Assembly (NCBI RefSeq): GCF_040954835.1 | Contig: NC_090697.1 | Coordinates: 4,042,501-4,106,500 of the forward strand | DNA: 64,000 nt | From: Lepisosteus oculatus | Taxonomy: Eukaryota; Chordata; Actinopteri; Semionotiformes; Lepisosteidae | Direction: 5' to 3' | Part shown: in pieces, positions 46,125 to 58,338 of the stretch | How positions within the stretch are numbered: position 1 is the stretch's first letter | Layout: the number at the start of each line of letters is the position of its first letter | Program-made: the position numbers and the translations under genes | Notes under the pieces: generated by a model | What the model saw: the letters and a program-made list of their open reading frames with translations, nothing else | Databases searched by the model: none | What the model was told of the DNA's origin: nothing

Positions 46125-46208
46125 ATGCCTGATGAACCAGGGCTTGGACAGTTTTTCAGTGCTATTACAATCGATAAAAATGATCAAATAAATGTGCTAA
46201 AGAAATAA
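46125..46208 (+). other. Short conserved reading frame inside TA family (27 codons)
   Basis: ATG-to-TAA frame that starts MPDEPGLGQFFSAIT and ends VLKK. The related 20-codon frame lies at 23810-23872 on minus. Flanking DNA is also shared, so this is homologous sequence; coding is unproven. Confidence 0.25.
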
Positions 46209-46884
46209 ATTTAACAAGTCATTTATTCCTTTATCATATTGGCTAGCTAATGTCCTCTCTTTGCTAGTTACTCGGGGCTGTGTTTCTGCGTTGCGTAGCA
46301 ATGAGGGACTATATTCTCGGGAGGAGGAACATAAACAGCTTAATTTTCGTGTTAAATTTTTTAAAATAAAATTCATTCTATACAGCAATTGCATATATGG
46401 GGACCGTTTTATAAAGCTTTGAAAATGTTTAGGGAGAAATGAAAGGCTGGTGTGTATTTTTTCTTTAAACTACCAAGACCAACCATACACAGTACAGTTT
46501 ACATACAGTAATATGTTTATGTTCCTAAATTAATATCATTTATGACCTTCAGATGCCTTATGCTCCTCTACTTTTTATGCTCAGCTACTAAAATTTCCCT
46601 TTAGTTGTAAAATTCCATATAAATATTCAATACTAATCGGATTAAAACGTGCACAGTAAAGACATTAAATGATTAAATCTTTCCATGACTGACCAACACA
46701 CCACGAGTGCCCCTGTCGGTCATTTTGGCCAGCCAATCAAGTACCGCCGCATGACGCATTATGACGTAGTGAGTTGCCTTTGCTACGGGTTTGTACCGTG
46801 CACTTTGAATGGCTGCATCTGTAACTATACATACTGTATATATAGTTATATATACACATATATTGATGTGACAGAAAAATTCTA

Positions 46885-48418
46885 TACAGATCCAACCATT
46901 CAAAATGAGCAAGGTACTTTGCGGTAAAACGTGGTGGATGTGGTGCAATATGCCACATTATAACGTATGCAAATTAAATTATGATAAAAGTATTCGGTAG
47001 CAGCTTGTAAGACCTTGTAAAACAGCCAGGTGGACCTAATAAAGCTTAACGTCTCATGTATAGCATTTGAGCTGTCGCCAGAAAACGCCCGGTTTCAAAT
47101 CCCGGTCACTGCTGAGGGACAGTGTTTTTCCAATTTAGAATTTAAGTTGTATACTCTTTAGACTTTTAATAATTTTAAACTGTGTATTACAGCATGTTAA
47201 TCATTAAAAAGTTGGTATATTTTATAAAAGCAAGATTGCTCAGCAGGACAAAAGTACACAACCTTCCACCTTCATCAGAAATATTTTAATTATGCAGAAA
47301 TATTTTATGCATCAAAGTCTTTACGGAAGATATTACTAATAGTATTAAAAATGAATGACCTTGGACAGGCTGTAAGCTCAAAGTTTTACCGTATTCTGTG
47401 TAACCATCTGCATCAGTTTAACTGTTGCAACACGAAAAGACTATTTTTCCATGGACAAAAAGTAACACCAAAGTGTTTCCTTGATCTGATCACATATTCG
47501 TTTCCAATCATATAAAGTAAGTTTTGAGAATCTCTGATTCACCATGCCTTTCACATGCGCGTTAACAATATTAATTTAGGAACATAAACATATTATGTAA
47601 AATGTATATGGCTGGTATTAGTAGTTTAAATTAAAAATACATAACAGTATTCCACATTCTTCCTAAACATTTTAAGCATCAAAGTATTACATGTAGTTAT
47701 TTTTTAAAAGTTTTTACGTGCTCCTTCTCACTATATTTTACTTTGTAAAAAGTTAGAATGTTTTAACCTTTTCTGCGAATATGCTCGTTATCACAGTAAA
47801 CAAAAGCATACTTTTTAGAATTTGATTAATACGGAATATAATATGGAATCACGTATCAAAAGAAGTTAATAACAATATAATTATATTCATAAAATGTAGC
47901 TCAAATCCTGCTAAACTAAAAATTAGACACAAGAAGAGTATTATTGGACAATGTTGTGAGGCTCTGGCGGACTTTCTCTGTAAACTGAAGAGTTATAGAG
48001 GATACACGTTGTGTATCGCCTCTTTTTGTAAAAATGAACATTCCAATGTTAAGGCGACACGTAAAATACTATTAATAATGTAGCGCTTTCAGGCTCACTG
48101 CTATTCACAGGGAAGGCAGTGACGCCACCGCTCTGGCAAGCCGACTCGCACAACCTGTAATGCCGGCTATCACCATGAGATTTCTTTTAACAAATAAAAA
48201 TGTCTTTGAAAAACTAAAATAGCAAATATTATGGACACTAAATTGACATTTTTTTAATTTGATTAAAACGGAATATAATATGGAATTCCATATCTAAAGA
48301 AATTAATAATGATATAATTATATTCATATACTGTAGCTCAAATAATCAAAGTAGTACACTTTCTTTGGAAATGTCTGCTTCAGTTTCACTCCTTTCCACG
48401 TGAATGGCTGCATCTGTA
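46885..48418 (+). mobile_element. TA-family transposon, short complete-ended copy, 1530 bp
   Basis: Left terminus CAGATCCAACCATTCAAA (46887, two substitutions) after TA, right terminus GAATGGCTGCATCTG (ends 48416) before TA. L-region landmarks at 46900-47560 and arm phrases at 47610-47880 are present. A second AATATAATTATATT-type block at 48290-48330 precedes the right end. R-type GC-rich subterminal sequence is missing next to the right terminus, so an internal or subterminal deletion is likely. Confidence 0.8.
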
Positions 48419-48633
48419 TTACAGACAAAAGCTAGGACCTTATCCTTCCTGCATTGTATAAGGATCATTGAAGTGAGCTAAACAGATAACAAAAAGTCAT
48501 TCCACAAGGGTGATAGGATAAAAAGGGAATATAAAGTAAGGGTGGCTTGGCATCCCTTGTGTAACTAAAGAAGGGAGAACATGTAATTATTATTTGAACA
48601 TTCAGATTAGATTTTGAGCTGAAGTAGTTCTTA

Positions 48634-49102
48634 AAACTTTGGTGCCTCCGGGGGAAAGGTTTATGTAATAGAGACAAAAGTACTCACACCACACTCGCCC
48701 GTCTTCCAAGCCAGTCCACAATCCATTCTCTCAATCCTTATTCAGTCCGAGTTCCAAAGTCCGTAAAGTTCCACCAATCTGCACCGTATCCAAATCACAA
48801 ACCGTAAACCGTAAACCGTAAACCGTAAACGTTTAATTCTTCTGTAAATCCGTTATCCTTAAATCTGTACCAATACCAATCGACTTCCACTATCTCCCAC
48901 AAACACATTCACCTACTGGATTCCACACTGGTTCACTGTTTCCAGGGCATATATATTTTGTTTCCTGCTGAGACACACCTGTGTCTCGTTGTTTTACGGA
49001 CTAAGCCCTTTCCATCTGCGGGTATATAAGTCAAGTATAGTGAGCAGATCGTTCCTGAAATACCTGTCCTGGATGACCCTTCCTCTGGTCATCTTACAAA
49101 AC
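48634..49102. mobile_element. Solo LTR, family LTR-3, with 4-bp target duplication AAAC
   Basis: LTR 48638-49098 is flanked by AAAC (48634-48637 and 49099-49102). It aligns along its length with 61668-62184: CTCCGGGGGAA, AAAGTACTCACACCACAC, TTTCCATCTGCGGGT, AAGTCAAGTATAGTGAGCAG and CTGTCCTGGATGACCCTTCC. A four-copy CCGTAAA tandem (48799-48831) is private to this copy. Transcriptional direction is not certain. Confidence 0.85.
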
Positions 49103-49400
49103 CTTTGTTCTAAATCCCATAACAATAGGACTCATTAAAATCAATTAACATTCATGAGCAGCTCCTAACAATAGGAGGAGCCACTAACACATAAAAAACA
49201 AACACTTTCCACAGACTGGAAGCCAACACAGCAATGTTATAATCTTTTTGTTATCTATGGTAGATGGTTTTGTTCTGGAGAACACATACAGTACCTTTAT
49301 TTATGGATTAAGTGATTAGAAAACATTTCTTTCATTATAGTTAGTCTGGATTTCTACCTACAAATTTGTGTGGATTTAGTTATAAACATAATATTGTACA

Positions 49401-49855
49401 ATGGAAGTCACTTGTTCAAAAGAAATACCATCTGACAAATCTGAAAATCAAATTTTGTTTTCCATCTGACAACGCATCTTGTCATAAAGAAATTCGATCT
49501 ACAGCAGCCTATGCTGCTCTGTACACAGTGATGGCTGTGGCTGTTGGACTAACATTGTGTGGGAATCTGTTGGTGATCATCTCCATCTCTCACTTCAAAA
49601 AGCTCCACACACCAACAAACCTGCTACTCCTTTCACTGGCTGTGGCTGACCTTTTAGTAGCAGCAATTACAATCTTAATAGAAAACTGCTGGTACTTTGG
49701 AGACATTATTTGCTCTGTTTACAAATTACTTGGCTGTGTTGTTATTTTTAGTTTCTCTCAGTAATCTAGTGTTGATAGCCATTGATTGTTATCTTGCTGT
49801 ATGTGATCCACTCTTTTATTCTACAAAAATAACATTGATTTTTATTTTGAAATGA
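49401..49855 (+). pseudogene. TAAR pseudogene, truncated after TM4
   Basis: Homologous to the minus-strand TAAR at 34317-35366 (NASCHKEIRSTAAYAALYTV versus NASCLKEMRSKAAYAALYTV). Lesions in order: the ATG at 49401 is out of frame with the receptor body; six codons are missing at the end of TM2 (VADLLVAAITILIENCWYFG); the TM3 aspartate is replaced (KLLGCVVI); one base is lost near 49748, putting the next part in another frame; DRY has become DCY; homology ends near 49840, and the rest of the receptor is absent. The frame ends at TGA 49853-49855. Confidence 0.93.
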
Positions 49856-49859
49856 TGCC

Positions 49860-51240
49860 AAAAAGAAAATTGAGGTAAAAAAAAAACAGAAAACTGCAGT
49901 CCAAATTGGGCAGTGTGCAAAGTTTATGGAAATGTACCCAGAAAGTTTTGCAGCTTTATGCTGTGCATGGTGGTTCTATAAAATATAACATTTTTAGACC
50001 TCAATATTTAAGCAAATGTAGTGACAATGCTTATTAATAAGATGGAATTAAGTGTTGCTGTGCTTTCCTAAATGCAATTTCCCTCACGTGATCAATAAAG
50101 TATGTATGTATCTCTCTCTCTCTATCTCTCTTCCTGATCTCTGTGGTGTAGTTCTCTCTGAAAAGGAGCAGCTCCCAAATGGAGATGCGCCCAGCCATGC
50201 CTGGCTATCATGATCAACAGCCATTCCTGGTGCCTATGAGATTCCTGGGAACATTGCAGTCCTAGATGTCAGAGGTCATTGTTACTCATCCCACCAATCG
50301 GGAACGTGCAGGGCTTGGTAAGCCCACGTGGGTCTCAAATGCCAGCCAAACTCTCAGCCAATCATCACCTGTCTTTGTTCTAGATAAAAAGACACTACAG
50401 AGCTCAGAACTTTGCTCTCCTTGGCCATTTTCGCCTACCCTCAGAGACTACCCACGTGACTGATGGTGTTGTCTGCAGTGGGACTTTGTTCTAAGCCCTG
50501 CGGCCGAGGATCCTGTATGTAACCAGACAGAATTCTTCAAAAGCCAACGTGAATGCTCCACCTGATCACCAGAAGCCTACAGTTGGACCTTTGTTGACAA
50601 TCTGAATAGTTAATTTAGAAGTAGTGCTGTGCCGGGAACAAACCAGTCTTCTTCCCATCTAAACAGTGACTTGCGCGGACCCGCGGTCACCCTCCGTGCA
50701 TAGAGACACTCTACTAGTCAACCAGACTACTAGTAGATCCCTGGGAGAGCGATGACTGCACTGCACGCCGCAGACAGATTTCTCCCTTACCTCTTCTTCC
50801 GACTCGGAGCTGCACCAGGATTGGTTGGGCACTGAGCCAGAACCAGCAGTAGGACGGCTATCAAACGCCTCAGCGATTGGAAGCAGCAGCCAGCTGGCCT
50901 TTGGTGTCTGTGCCAGGAAACACAAATCCATATACACTGGATAAATAATCTGATATTCTATATTGCACCACGAGAATTCAGTTGTTACCTGAACACAGAG
51001 ATCCATTAATTTCATAACGCATTTACGTATAAGTGCCTAATGTAGAACATATGTTTATGAATCTGATTAATGAAGTGGTATAAGTGAATGCTATACTAAT
51101 GCAAATTCCTTGCTTGTATCTCTTGTACCTTCCTATATCTTGGTAATCCTCACAAAAAAGGACCTGCCATCTGTATCCAGGAAGGCTGATATATATACTG
51201 TATATGATTTAATTAATAAATTAATTATAACTTAGACCTT
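49860..51240. other. Unassigned region after the TAAR pseudogene
   Basis: A non-LTR retrotransposon 3' tail occurs at 50078-50112 (AATTTCCCTC then AATAAAGTATG) followed by a TCTC-rich microsatellite. 50160-51040 is GC-richer than its surroundings and could be repeat or LTR sequence; no ORF there has a recognisable domain. Confidence 0.4.
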
Positions 51241-51246
51241 AGAAAT

Positions 51247-51328
51247 TAAGGTAATGTGGGAGTATTAACACAATGTGCCTCTCGAATGGCCTGAGGGCAA
51301 TCACTAATTACAAAGGACAAAAGGGTGT
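51247..51328 (+). mobile_element. L2/CR1-like LINE, left part (split by the transposon 51331-55781)
   Basis: The last codons read ITNYKGQKGV, the region just upstream of the reverse transcriptase in fish L2-type LINEs. The downstream continuation (TADDSLPDQLNNIYARF) is found 4.5 kb away at 55790, right after the transposon. Confidence 0.7.
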
Positions 51329-51891
51329 TACAGATGCAGCCATTCAAAGTGCACGGCACAGACACGTACCGGAGGTAATCGCATGATGACGCAAAATACA
51401 GCGGTACGTGATTGGTTGACCGACAGGGGCACTCGTGGTGCATTGGTCGGTCGTAGAAAGATTTAAATGTCTTTACTGTGCCCGTTTTAGTATTGAATAT
51501 TTATATGGAATTTTACCACTGAAGGGAAATCTTAGTAGCTGAGCTTTAAAAGAATAGGAGCATACTGTAACGCGTGTGAAAGCCATAAACAATATTAATT
51601 TTGGAACATAAACATACAATATATGGCTGGTCTCTGTACTTTAAAGAAAAAATACACACCAGTATTCCATTTCTCCCTAAACATTTTAAGCATCAAAGTC
51701 TTTAACTAACGTGATACCGGAGTCAACAAGCATACTTTTGGAATTTGATTAAAAGGGAATATAATATGAATCGCGTATCTAAAGAAATTAATAACGATAT
51801 AATTATATTCATGTACCGCAACACAAGAATAGTACACGCTGTACGATGTCTGTTGATAATGTTTCTGTTGGGCTTTTTCAACACTCCTCAT

Positions 51892-51973
51892 GTGACCTTG
51901 CCGGTGGCGCTGTGGGTTAGGTTCCTGAATCCCACATCAGATGTTGGGTGTTTGAATCCAGCTGGAGACATGA
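51892..51973 (+). repeat. tRNA-like module, left arm
   Basis: GGTGGCGCTGTGGGTTAGG (box A region) and GGGTGTTTGAATCCAGC (box B region), spaced as in tRNA-derived SINE heads. Confidence 0.65.
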
Positions 51974-52637
51974 CTTTTTTTTTTTAACAAACATTTCTTT
52001 GAAAAAATAAAACGTTTCCCTGGGTCAGAGATTAAATAAAACTTCACTCTCACCAAACAAATGTATATTTCTGAATATCACAACATGATCGAATTTAAGT
52101 CATTTTAATGACAATGAATAGTCACCTATGCGTTACAATATAAACATTTATATTGATTTAAATTGAGTTTTGATTTAAATCGCAAACGCGTGTTTAAATA
52201 TATGTGTTTTTTTTATTCACAATCAGACAAATACAACATAAATTGATATCTTTGTCTTCTAAGTATCTTAAATAACTTTCAGCATAGCTTTCTCCCCGTT
52301 TAGATTTATTTTTCTCGGGATCTTGGGATCAAATGTGGAAAGATTAGATTGTAATCGTTTTTTTTTTTAAATACATTTTAGAAAAGTGTAATCTATACTA
52401 AAAAGCTGTACACCACCTGCTATAAAGATACATATTGTAATACTTTCGGGTTCGGACAGGACAGACACAAGAACTCAGACTTGCGGAGTTAAAGCAAGTT
52501 AAAGCCTTGATTTTATATATCACCTTTAAAAGTGGCGTCTCAAAGCAATACAGTAGATGTAAAAACAGTTAAAAGGACCACAGATTACAAAGTAAATACC
52601 CAACACTGATTGTACCCATCTGTCATGCTAATAAAAC

Positions 52638-52664
52638 ACCTTGAATTGAATTGAATTGAATTGA
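52638..52664. repeat. (GAATT)n microsatellite
   Basis: TTGAATTGAATTGAATTGA follows AATAAAACACC, the form of a retroposon 3' tail common in fish. Confidence 0.7.
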
Positions 52665-54790
52665 GAGAGGGGGGGCGAGCAAGAGAGAACAGCCAGGATA
52701 GGCAAATAAGATACACTCCATAGACATTCACAACAGAGACATATCATAAAACGTTTGCACATATTGTTAAATTATTACTTGTTTTTCAGGAAGTTAAAAA
52801 AACACTTGAAATACTTATCCAGTCTCTTGAAATAAAATTATTTTTTAAGCAATGCAACTAACGTCGGGAATTGACAGCCACCTCTTAAATCTTGTCAGCC
52901 AGCTCTTTTTTCTCTATTTGAATTGTGGCGATTCAAACAACTTGGGATAACAAGTGGTCTCAAAGTCACCGAGCTCACAGAGCTTCAACAACAGATGACA
53001 ATTTCCTTAGTCCTTCCTAAGTCTTCCTGAAATTCCTGAAAATGAATAAAAGCATTTTATCAAAAACACGTTTGCGTTTGTTTGGGAGCTATATTATGTA
53101 TTTTTCATATGTAAGATATAATGATGTGTTCCTGCTTATGGAAAATATGGAATTAATATGGAATTAAACCGGTTTCACAGGTATTTCAAAGTAGAAGGGG
53201 GCGAGATTTCCAGCGAAAGACACCTCCCCCCCCCCTCCAAAACCCAGTAAGTACAGTACTTACTAGTTAAGAAAGCTAGGTGTTAGCATAAATTATTAGT
53301 AATCAATAATATTAAATTTAGCACTGTAATAAATTGTGCTAATTATAAATTCTATTCTACTCTGAGAATGTAGGGGGAGAAAGAATGCCCGTGATCTTTT
53401 CACTTACTGCAATATTATGGAAACTCAATTGACTTAAAAAAACAAACAAATTTGGCTGGTACAGCACCCCACCGCGCCCACACACCAGCATTATATTCTG
53501 ATGTACGGGTAGAATATGTTCATTGTCTTCCAATGAAAGAAGGGTTCCTTTCGCCGTAGTCGTGTTGACATTGGAAGCTTGCCATGCCCAGACTGTTACA
53601 CCAACGCATTAGCATGTTAAAGCGATTTCATTGAGGAGCCTAGCTTTCTTAACTAGTAAGTACTGTACTTACTGGGGTTTGGAGGAGGGGAGGTGTCTTT
53701 TGCTGGAAATCTCACCCCCTTCTACTTTGAAAATACCTGTGAAACCGGTTTAGTTCATCACAGCCAGCACTCCCGCAGAGAGGGGGGTTGTACTTGCAGT
53801 GCATCGGTATAGATGGGGAAGCCAGAGCCGACCACTACACCGCCCCCCCTGTTTGAGGTGCTTATCATTCTCAGTGCATAACAAGGAAGATTAATAAACA
53901 AAAACATAATCTCATGGTTAAATAGTCAAGTCTAGCCATGTGTGAGTATAGTCTTACAGAGCTTCAACAGCAGATGAGAACTTGTGAGTTCGATTAAGAA
54001 TGAATAAAAGCATTTCATTAATAACACGTTTGTGTTTGTCTGGGTGCTGACAAAGTAAAAAACAATTACTTTTTGACAATGAAGAACTGTGTGTGTGTGT
54101 CTCTCTCTCTGCTGGTGTTTGTAATCGTTTTTATTTTTAAATACATTCTAGCAAAGTAATGTACCATAAAATGATTTTACAGTATTTTTTCTTTAAAATA
54201 CCAATAACAGCAACATACAGTTTACATAATATGTTGATGTTCCAAAATTAATATCGTTTATGACCTTTATGACCTTCATTATGCTCTTTGTTAATGTGTA
54301 AGCCGGAACACATCATTATATCTCATTTTGTATTTCTTTTTTTTTTTTAATTGTTTGCCCAGCCTAACAGTATTGTTGTTATTGTTTTTATCCTGTAAAG
54401 TGCTTTGAGGAGCCACCTTTAAAGGTGCCATATACAATAAAGTTCATTATTATTACTATTGTTAATTTGCTGGACAGAGAGGTGATCTTATTACGCAGAA
54501 GACAAAGATAGCGATTTACGTTGCATTGTGCACTGTGCTGCTGTAATACCGTTTTAAATAATTAAAAGTCTAAACAGTATCACGTTTATTTATGGGTTTT
54601 AAATAAAGGCGATTTAAACGCGATTTAAATCAATATAAATGTTTATATTGTAACGCATAGGTGACTATTCATTGTTATTAAAATGACTTAAATTCGATCA
54701 TGTTGTGATATTTAGAAATATACATTTGTTTGGTGCGAGTGAAGTTTTATATAATCTCTGACCCAGGGAAATGTTTTTTTTAAAAAAAAA

Positions 54791-54878
54791 GTCATGTTTC
54801 CAGCTGGATTCAAACACCCAACGTGTGATGTGGGAGTCAGGAACCTAACCCACAACTCCACCGGCAAGGTCGCATGAG
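54791..54878 (-). repeat. tRNA-like module, right arm
   Basis: Inverted counterpart of 51892-51973: on minus TGGAGTTGTGGGTTAGGTTC and GGGTGTTTGAATCCAGC. Confidence 0.65.
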
Positions 54879-55783
54879 GAGTGTTGAAAAAGCCCTACAG
54901 AAACATTATCAACAGACATCGTACAGCGTGTACTATTCTTGTGTTGCGGTACATGAATATAATTATATCGTAATTAATTTCTTTAGATTCCTCGATTCCA
55001 TATTATATTCCCTTTTAATCAAATTCTAAAAGTATGCTTGTTGACTCCGGTATCACGTTAGTTAAAGACTTCGATGCTTAAAATGTTTAGGGAGAAATGG
55101 AATACTGGTGTGTATTTTTTCTTTAAAGTACAGAGACCAGCCATATACTGTATGTTTATGTTCCAAAATTAATATTGTTTATGGCCTTCACACGCATTAC
55201 AGTATGCTCCTATTCTTTTTATGCTCAGGTACTAAGATTTCCCTTCAGTGGTAAAATTCCATATAAATATTCAATACTTAAATGGGCACAGTAAAGACAT
55301 TAAATATACATATACAATACAGTTTGCATACAGTAATATGTTTATGTTCCTAAATCAATCTCTTTTATGAGCATGTGAAAGGCATGGTGAATCGGAGATT
55401 CTCAAAAATTACTGTATTTTGCATGATTGGAAACAAATGCGTGATTGCGAAATGCTGTGGTGTTACTTTTACAAAGACGGTCAATGAAAAAAAGAATGTG
55501 GACCAGGGCAGAACTTTGAGATTACAGCTTGTCCAAGGTCATTCATTATTAATACTATTAGTAATATCTTCGTTAAAGACTTTAATGGCGACAGCTCAAA
55601 CATGAGAGGTTGAGCTTTATTAGCTCCACCTTGCGGAAATTCCAGATACTATTATTTTACTTGCGGTACCACGTGGTATTATGAGGTACTATACAAGAAT
55701 TTACGGTAACTCGCTTAGGCTGCGTCAAGCGCACCGCAAAATAATGCGGTATCGCCTGCTTGTTTTGAATGGCTGCATCTGTA

Positions 55784-57010
55784 TAACAACAGCTGATGAT
55801 TCACTGCCTGACCAACTAAACAACATCTATGCGAGGTTTGACACTCACAACACAGACCCTTCACACAAAATGCCCAGTGAGCCTGTGGGAATCTGTGCTG
55901 CAGCTGTCTGAACAGGAGGTACGGAGAGCTTTCAGAAAGGTGAAGCCACGCAAGGCTGTTGGCCCTGTGTTTTATAGGCTTCATTGTAATATGTAACATG
56001 TCACTATCCCTATCTATTGTCCCACTGTGCTTCAAAAGGACTACTATCTTTTCACTGCCTAAAAAACCAAGGTGTCATGTCTGAGTGCCGGCGGCACTCA
56101 CATTAGAAGTCATGAAGTGCATGGAGAAACTGATGGTGGGACACGTTGTTATTCCAATAACATGTTGTTTATTGACTTCAGCTCAGCCTTCAGCACAATT
56201 GTGCCAGGCAGACTGGTAGCTAAACTCAGGGATCTGGGCCTTAGCAACTCCATCTGCAACTGAGTCCTGGATTTCCTGACAGGCAGACCCCAAGTGGTGA
56301 GGACTGGAAACAAAACCTCATGCCCTCTGATCTTCAAAACAGAGGCCCCCCAGGGCTGCTGCCTGACCCCACGGCTGTATTCTCTATTTACACATGACTA
56401 GATTTAGATTTATCCCATGGCTGTATTCTCTATTTACACATTACTAGATGTGTGGCTAGATTTAACAGCAACCGCATCATTTCGATGTGGTATGGTGGAG
56501 CCACAGTATAGGACAGAAAAGCCATACAGAGGGTTGTGAGGTCTGTACAGAAAATCACTGGGACCGAGCTACCCTCCATCAACCGGATATATCTCGACGG
56601 CTGACATAACTGGGCTTGAGCTATACATTGGGACCCAGTTCACCCTGGCCACAATCTCTTTTCAACTCTGGGTTCTGGTAGGAGGTATCGCAGTGTCAGA
56701 ACACTGACAAATAGATTCAAAAACAGTTTATACTCCCAGGCAGTCCACATCTTAAACAGCTCAAATTAGCACCTGCACACATTAGCATCTCCACTTTAAT
56801 GTACTGCACTGTTTGCACTATGTCCTGTCTTGGCTGTATTATAATGTCTATTTTTAGTCTATTTTTTAGTATAATTGTCTAAATTTATTGTCCATGTCTG
56901 TTTGTCATTTGTGCCTATTTTCTTCTCTAATGTTACTGGGTACAGCTGAACGAGTAAGCATTCCAATGCACTTGTTGTATATGGCTAGAAATCATGAATC
57001 TTGAATCTAG
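55784..57010 (+). mobile_element. L2/CR1-like LINE, reverse transcriptase and 3' end, degraded
   Basis: Continuation of 51247-51328. Recognisable pieces: DDSLPDQLNNIYARFDTHNT (55795-55854), LSEQEV then [33 protein letters not shown] (56162-56221, RT core with Asp), LDFLTGRPQVV and APQGCCLTPRLYSLFTHD (about 56265-56400), RKAIQRVVRSVQKITGT and SGRRYRSVRTLTNRFKNS (56517-56740), and a 3' tail ATCATGAATCTTGAATCT near 56992. Many frameshifts, stops and deletions; the FADD box is missing. Confidence 0.82.
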
Positions 57011-58154
57011 AGAAACCTTCAGTTTGGGAATTCAGGTTTTAAACAAAATATTACATTTGACAAAATATTAAGCTAAGTTAAGAACTATAGCTATAAGTGC
57101 ACAATTTTAAATCAAGGAAATTAATATTAAAATTGTTAAAAAATGTTTAAAAAGTCAATCCAATGGCATTCTTAAGAATCCAGTTAAATGTGAAATAAAA
57201 TTTAATTAAAGAAAATAGAGATTCTGATCTGTCCTATGCACAGAAAACTCTTACTTTAAAGTTAAATTTCTGTTTTTAAATTTAAGCAAATACAATTTAA
57301 TTAAATGTGTAGCAAATAGTGAAATATCGATCATAATCAGCTGTTTACTGCATCACAAAATGTGCACATTTATTTAACTAAACCATGGGTGAAAGAAAGA
57401 AATTAATTACATCTAGTCTGAAATAAGAGTTGAATTTATTTATGCATTATGCAATAGAGTAGTGTTCAATTGCCATCTCGTGGTTTAATTGGGAATATCT
57501 GGATTATTAGGTTACAGTAGTGGTACTCAACCCTAGTCTTATGGGACCACTGTGTCTACAGGTTTTTATTGCAGATCAGCTCAAAATCTCCAGTAGTAAC
57601 TGACTACAATAATTTATCTGCTTGCTTGTATTTATCAGATGTGGTCTGAAATGAGAGTTGAATTCATGCTTTATGTAATAGAATAGTGTTCAATTGCCAC
57701 CTTGTGGATTTATTTGGATTATCTAGATGTATTACCTGTAGGTTACAGTTGTGGTACCCAACCCTAATCTTGTGGAACCTCTGTGTCTGCAGCTGAGCTC
57801 TAAATCTTCACTACTAACTGATAACAATTGCTTTCTTGTTTAAATTTAAACAAATACCTCACTTAAAAAGGTACTATCTTTAACAGTTTAAAAATACCAA
57901 TCTCTAAGAAGTATGTCTTAAAACTTACTTTATTTTTCTAAGCAGCTTTTTTCTAAATATATGATAAACAGAAAGTGGGAATGATAATATATCAAACACT
58001 CAATAAATATTTGTTTTCCTTCTGCTGACATCCTGCTGCTTACATTTCAGGTGATATCCCTGAATACGTAGAGTGCTGAAGCTCAGGAATTGGTATGGGG
58101 TTGATACCTATTCCTTCTCATTTTTTAAAGTAACTTTTATTGCACTGCCATCAC

Positions 58155-58325
58155 GTACAGTATCCAACAATTTTCTAACCACTTCTTCCAATTCAGGGTT
58201 GGGGAAGAGTCAGAGCCTATCCCAGTGTGCACAGGGCGCAAGGCAGAGTACACCCCAGATAGGATGCCAGCCCACTGCAGAGCACACATAGACACAAAAA
58301 AACATACTCACACCAGGGCCAGTTT
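58155..58325 (+). repeat. Dispersed fish repeat (as at 36420-36570)
   Basis: CCAATTCAGGGTTGGGGAAG, GCCTATCCCAGTGTGCACAG, GGCGCAAGGCAGAGTACACC and CAGGGCCAGTTT are hallmarks of this very common repeat. Confidence 0.8.
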
Positions 58326-58338
58326 TTTTCCCAGTAAC

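Larger units (their letters stand above)
40420..46823 (+). mobile_element. TA-family foldback-like transposon, large composite copy (L to R)
   Basis: The R terminus is intact (TTTGAATGGCTGCATCTG ending at 46821, then TA). The L side begins near GCGTCATTATGCGTCATTTC (40451) without a clear terminus. L-side landmarks include GAATGACCTTGGACAAGCTG (40890) and the arm at 41150-41450 with a tRNA-like module (41474-41546). The interior (41640-45050) repeats modules seen in the centre of 51331-55781. A solo LTR (about 44605-45025) is inserted. The R region occurs twice (45360-45720 and 46425-46821) around a 700-bp segment, so the copy is nested or rearranged. Confidence 0.75.
51329..55783 (-). mobile_element. 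TA-family foldback-like transposon, complete copy (R to L), 4451 bp
   Basis: Element 51331-55781 between TA (51329-51330) and TA (55782-55783), inside a LINE. R end at left (CAGATGCAGCCATTCAAA, then GTGCACGG), L end at right (TTGAATGGCTGCATCTG), so orientation is opposite to 36572-39818. Arms 51460-52200 and 54600-55310 are long inverted copies; a second inverted pair is nearer the centre (53170-53285 and 53635-53760). tRNA-like modules occur in both arms. No transposase frame longer than about 80 codons is present. The whole could fold on itself. Confidence 0.88.

Noticed and set aside
15545-54878. tRNA genes at the tRNA-like modules
   Set aside because: Anticodon arms are shortened or mismatched and the modules sit inside transposon copies; called repeats instead.
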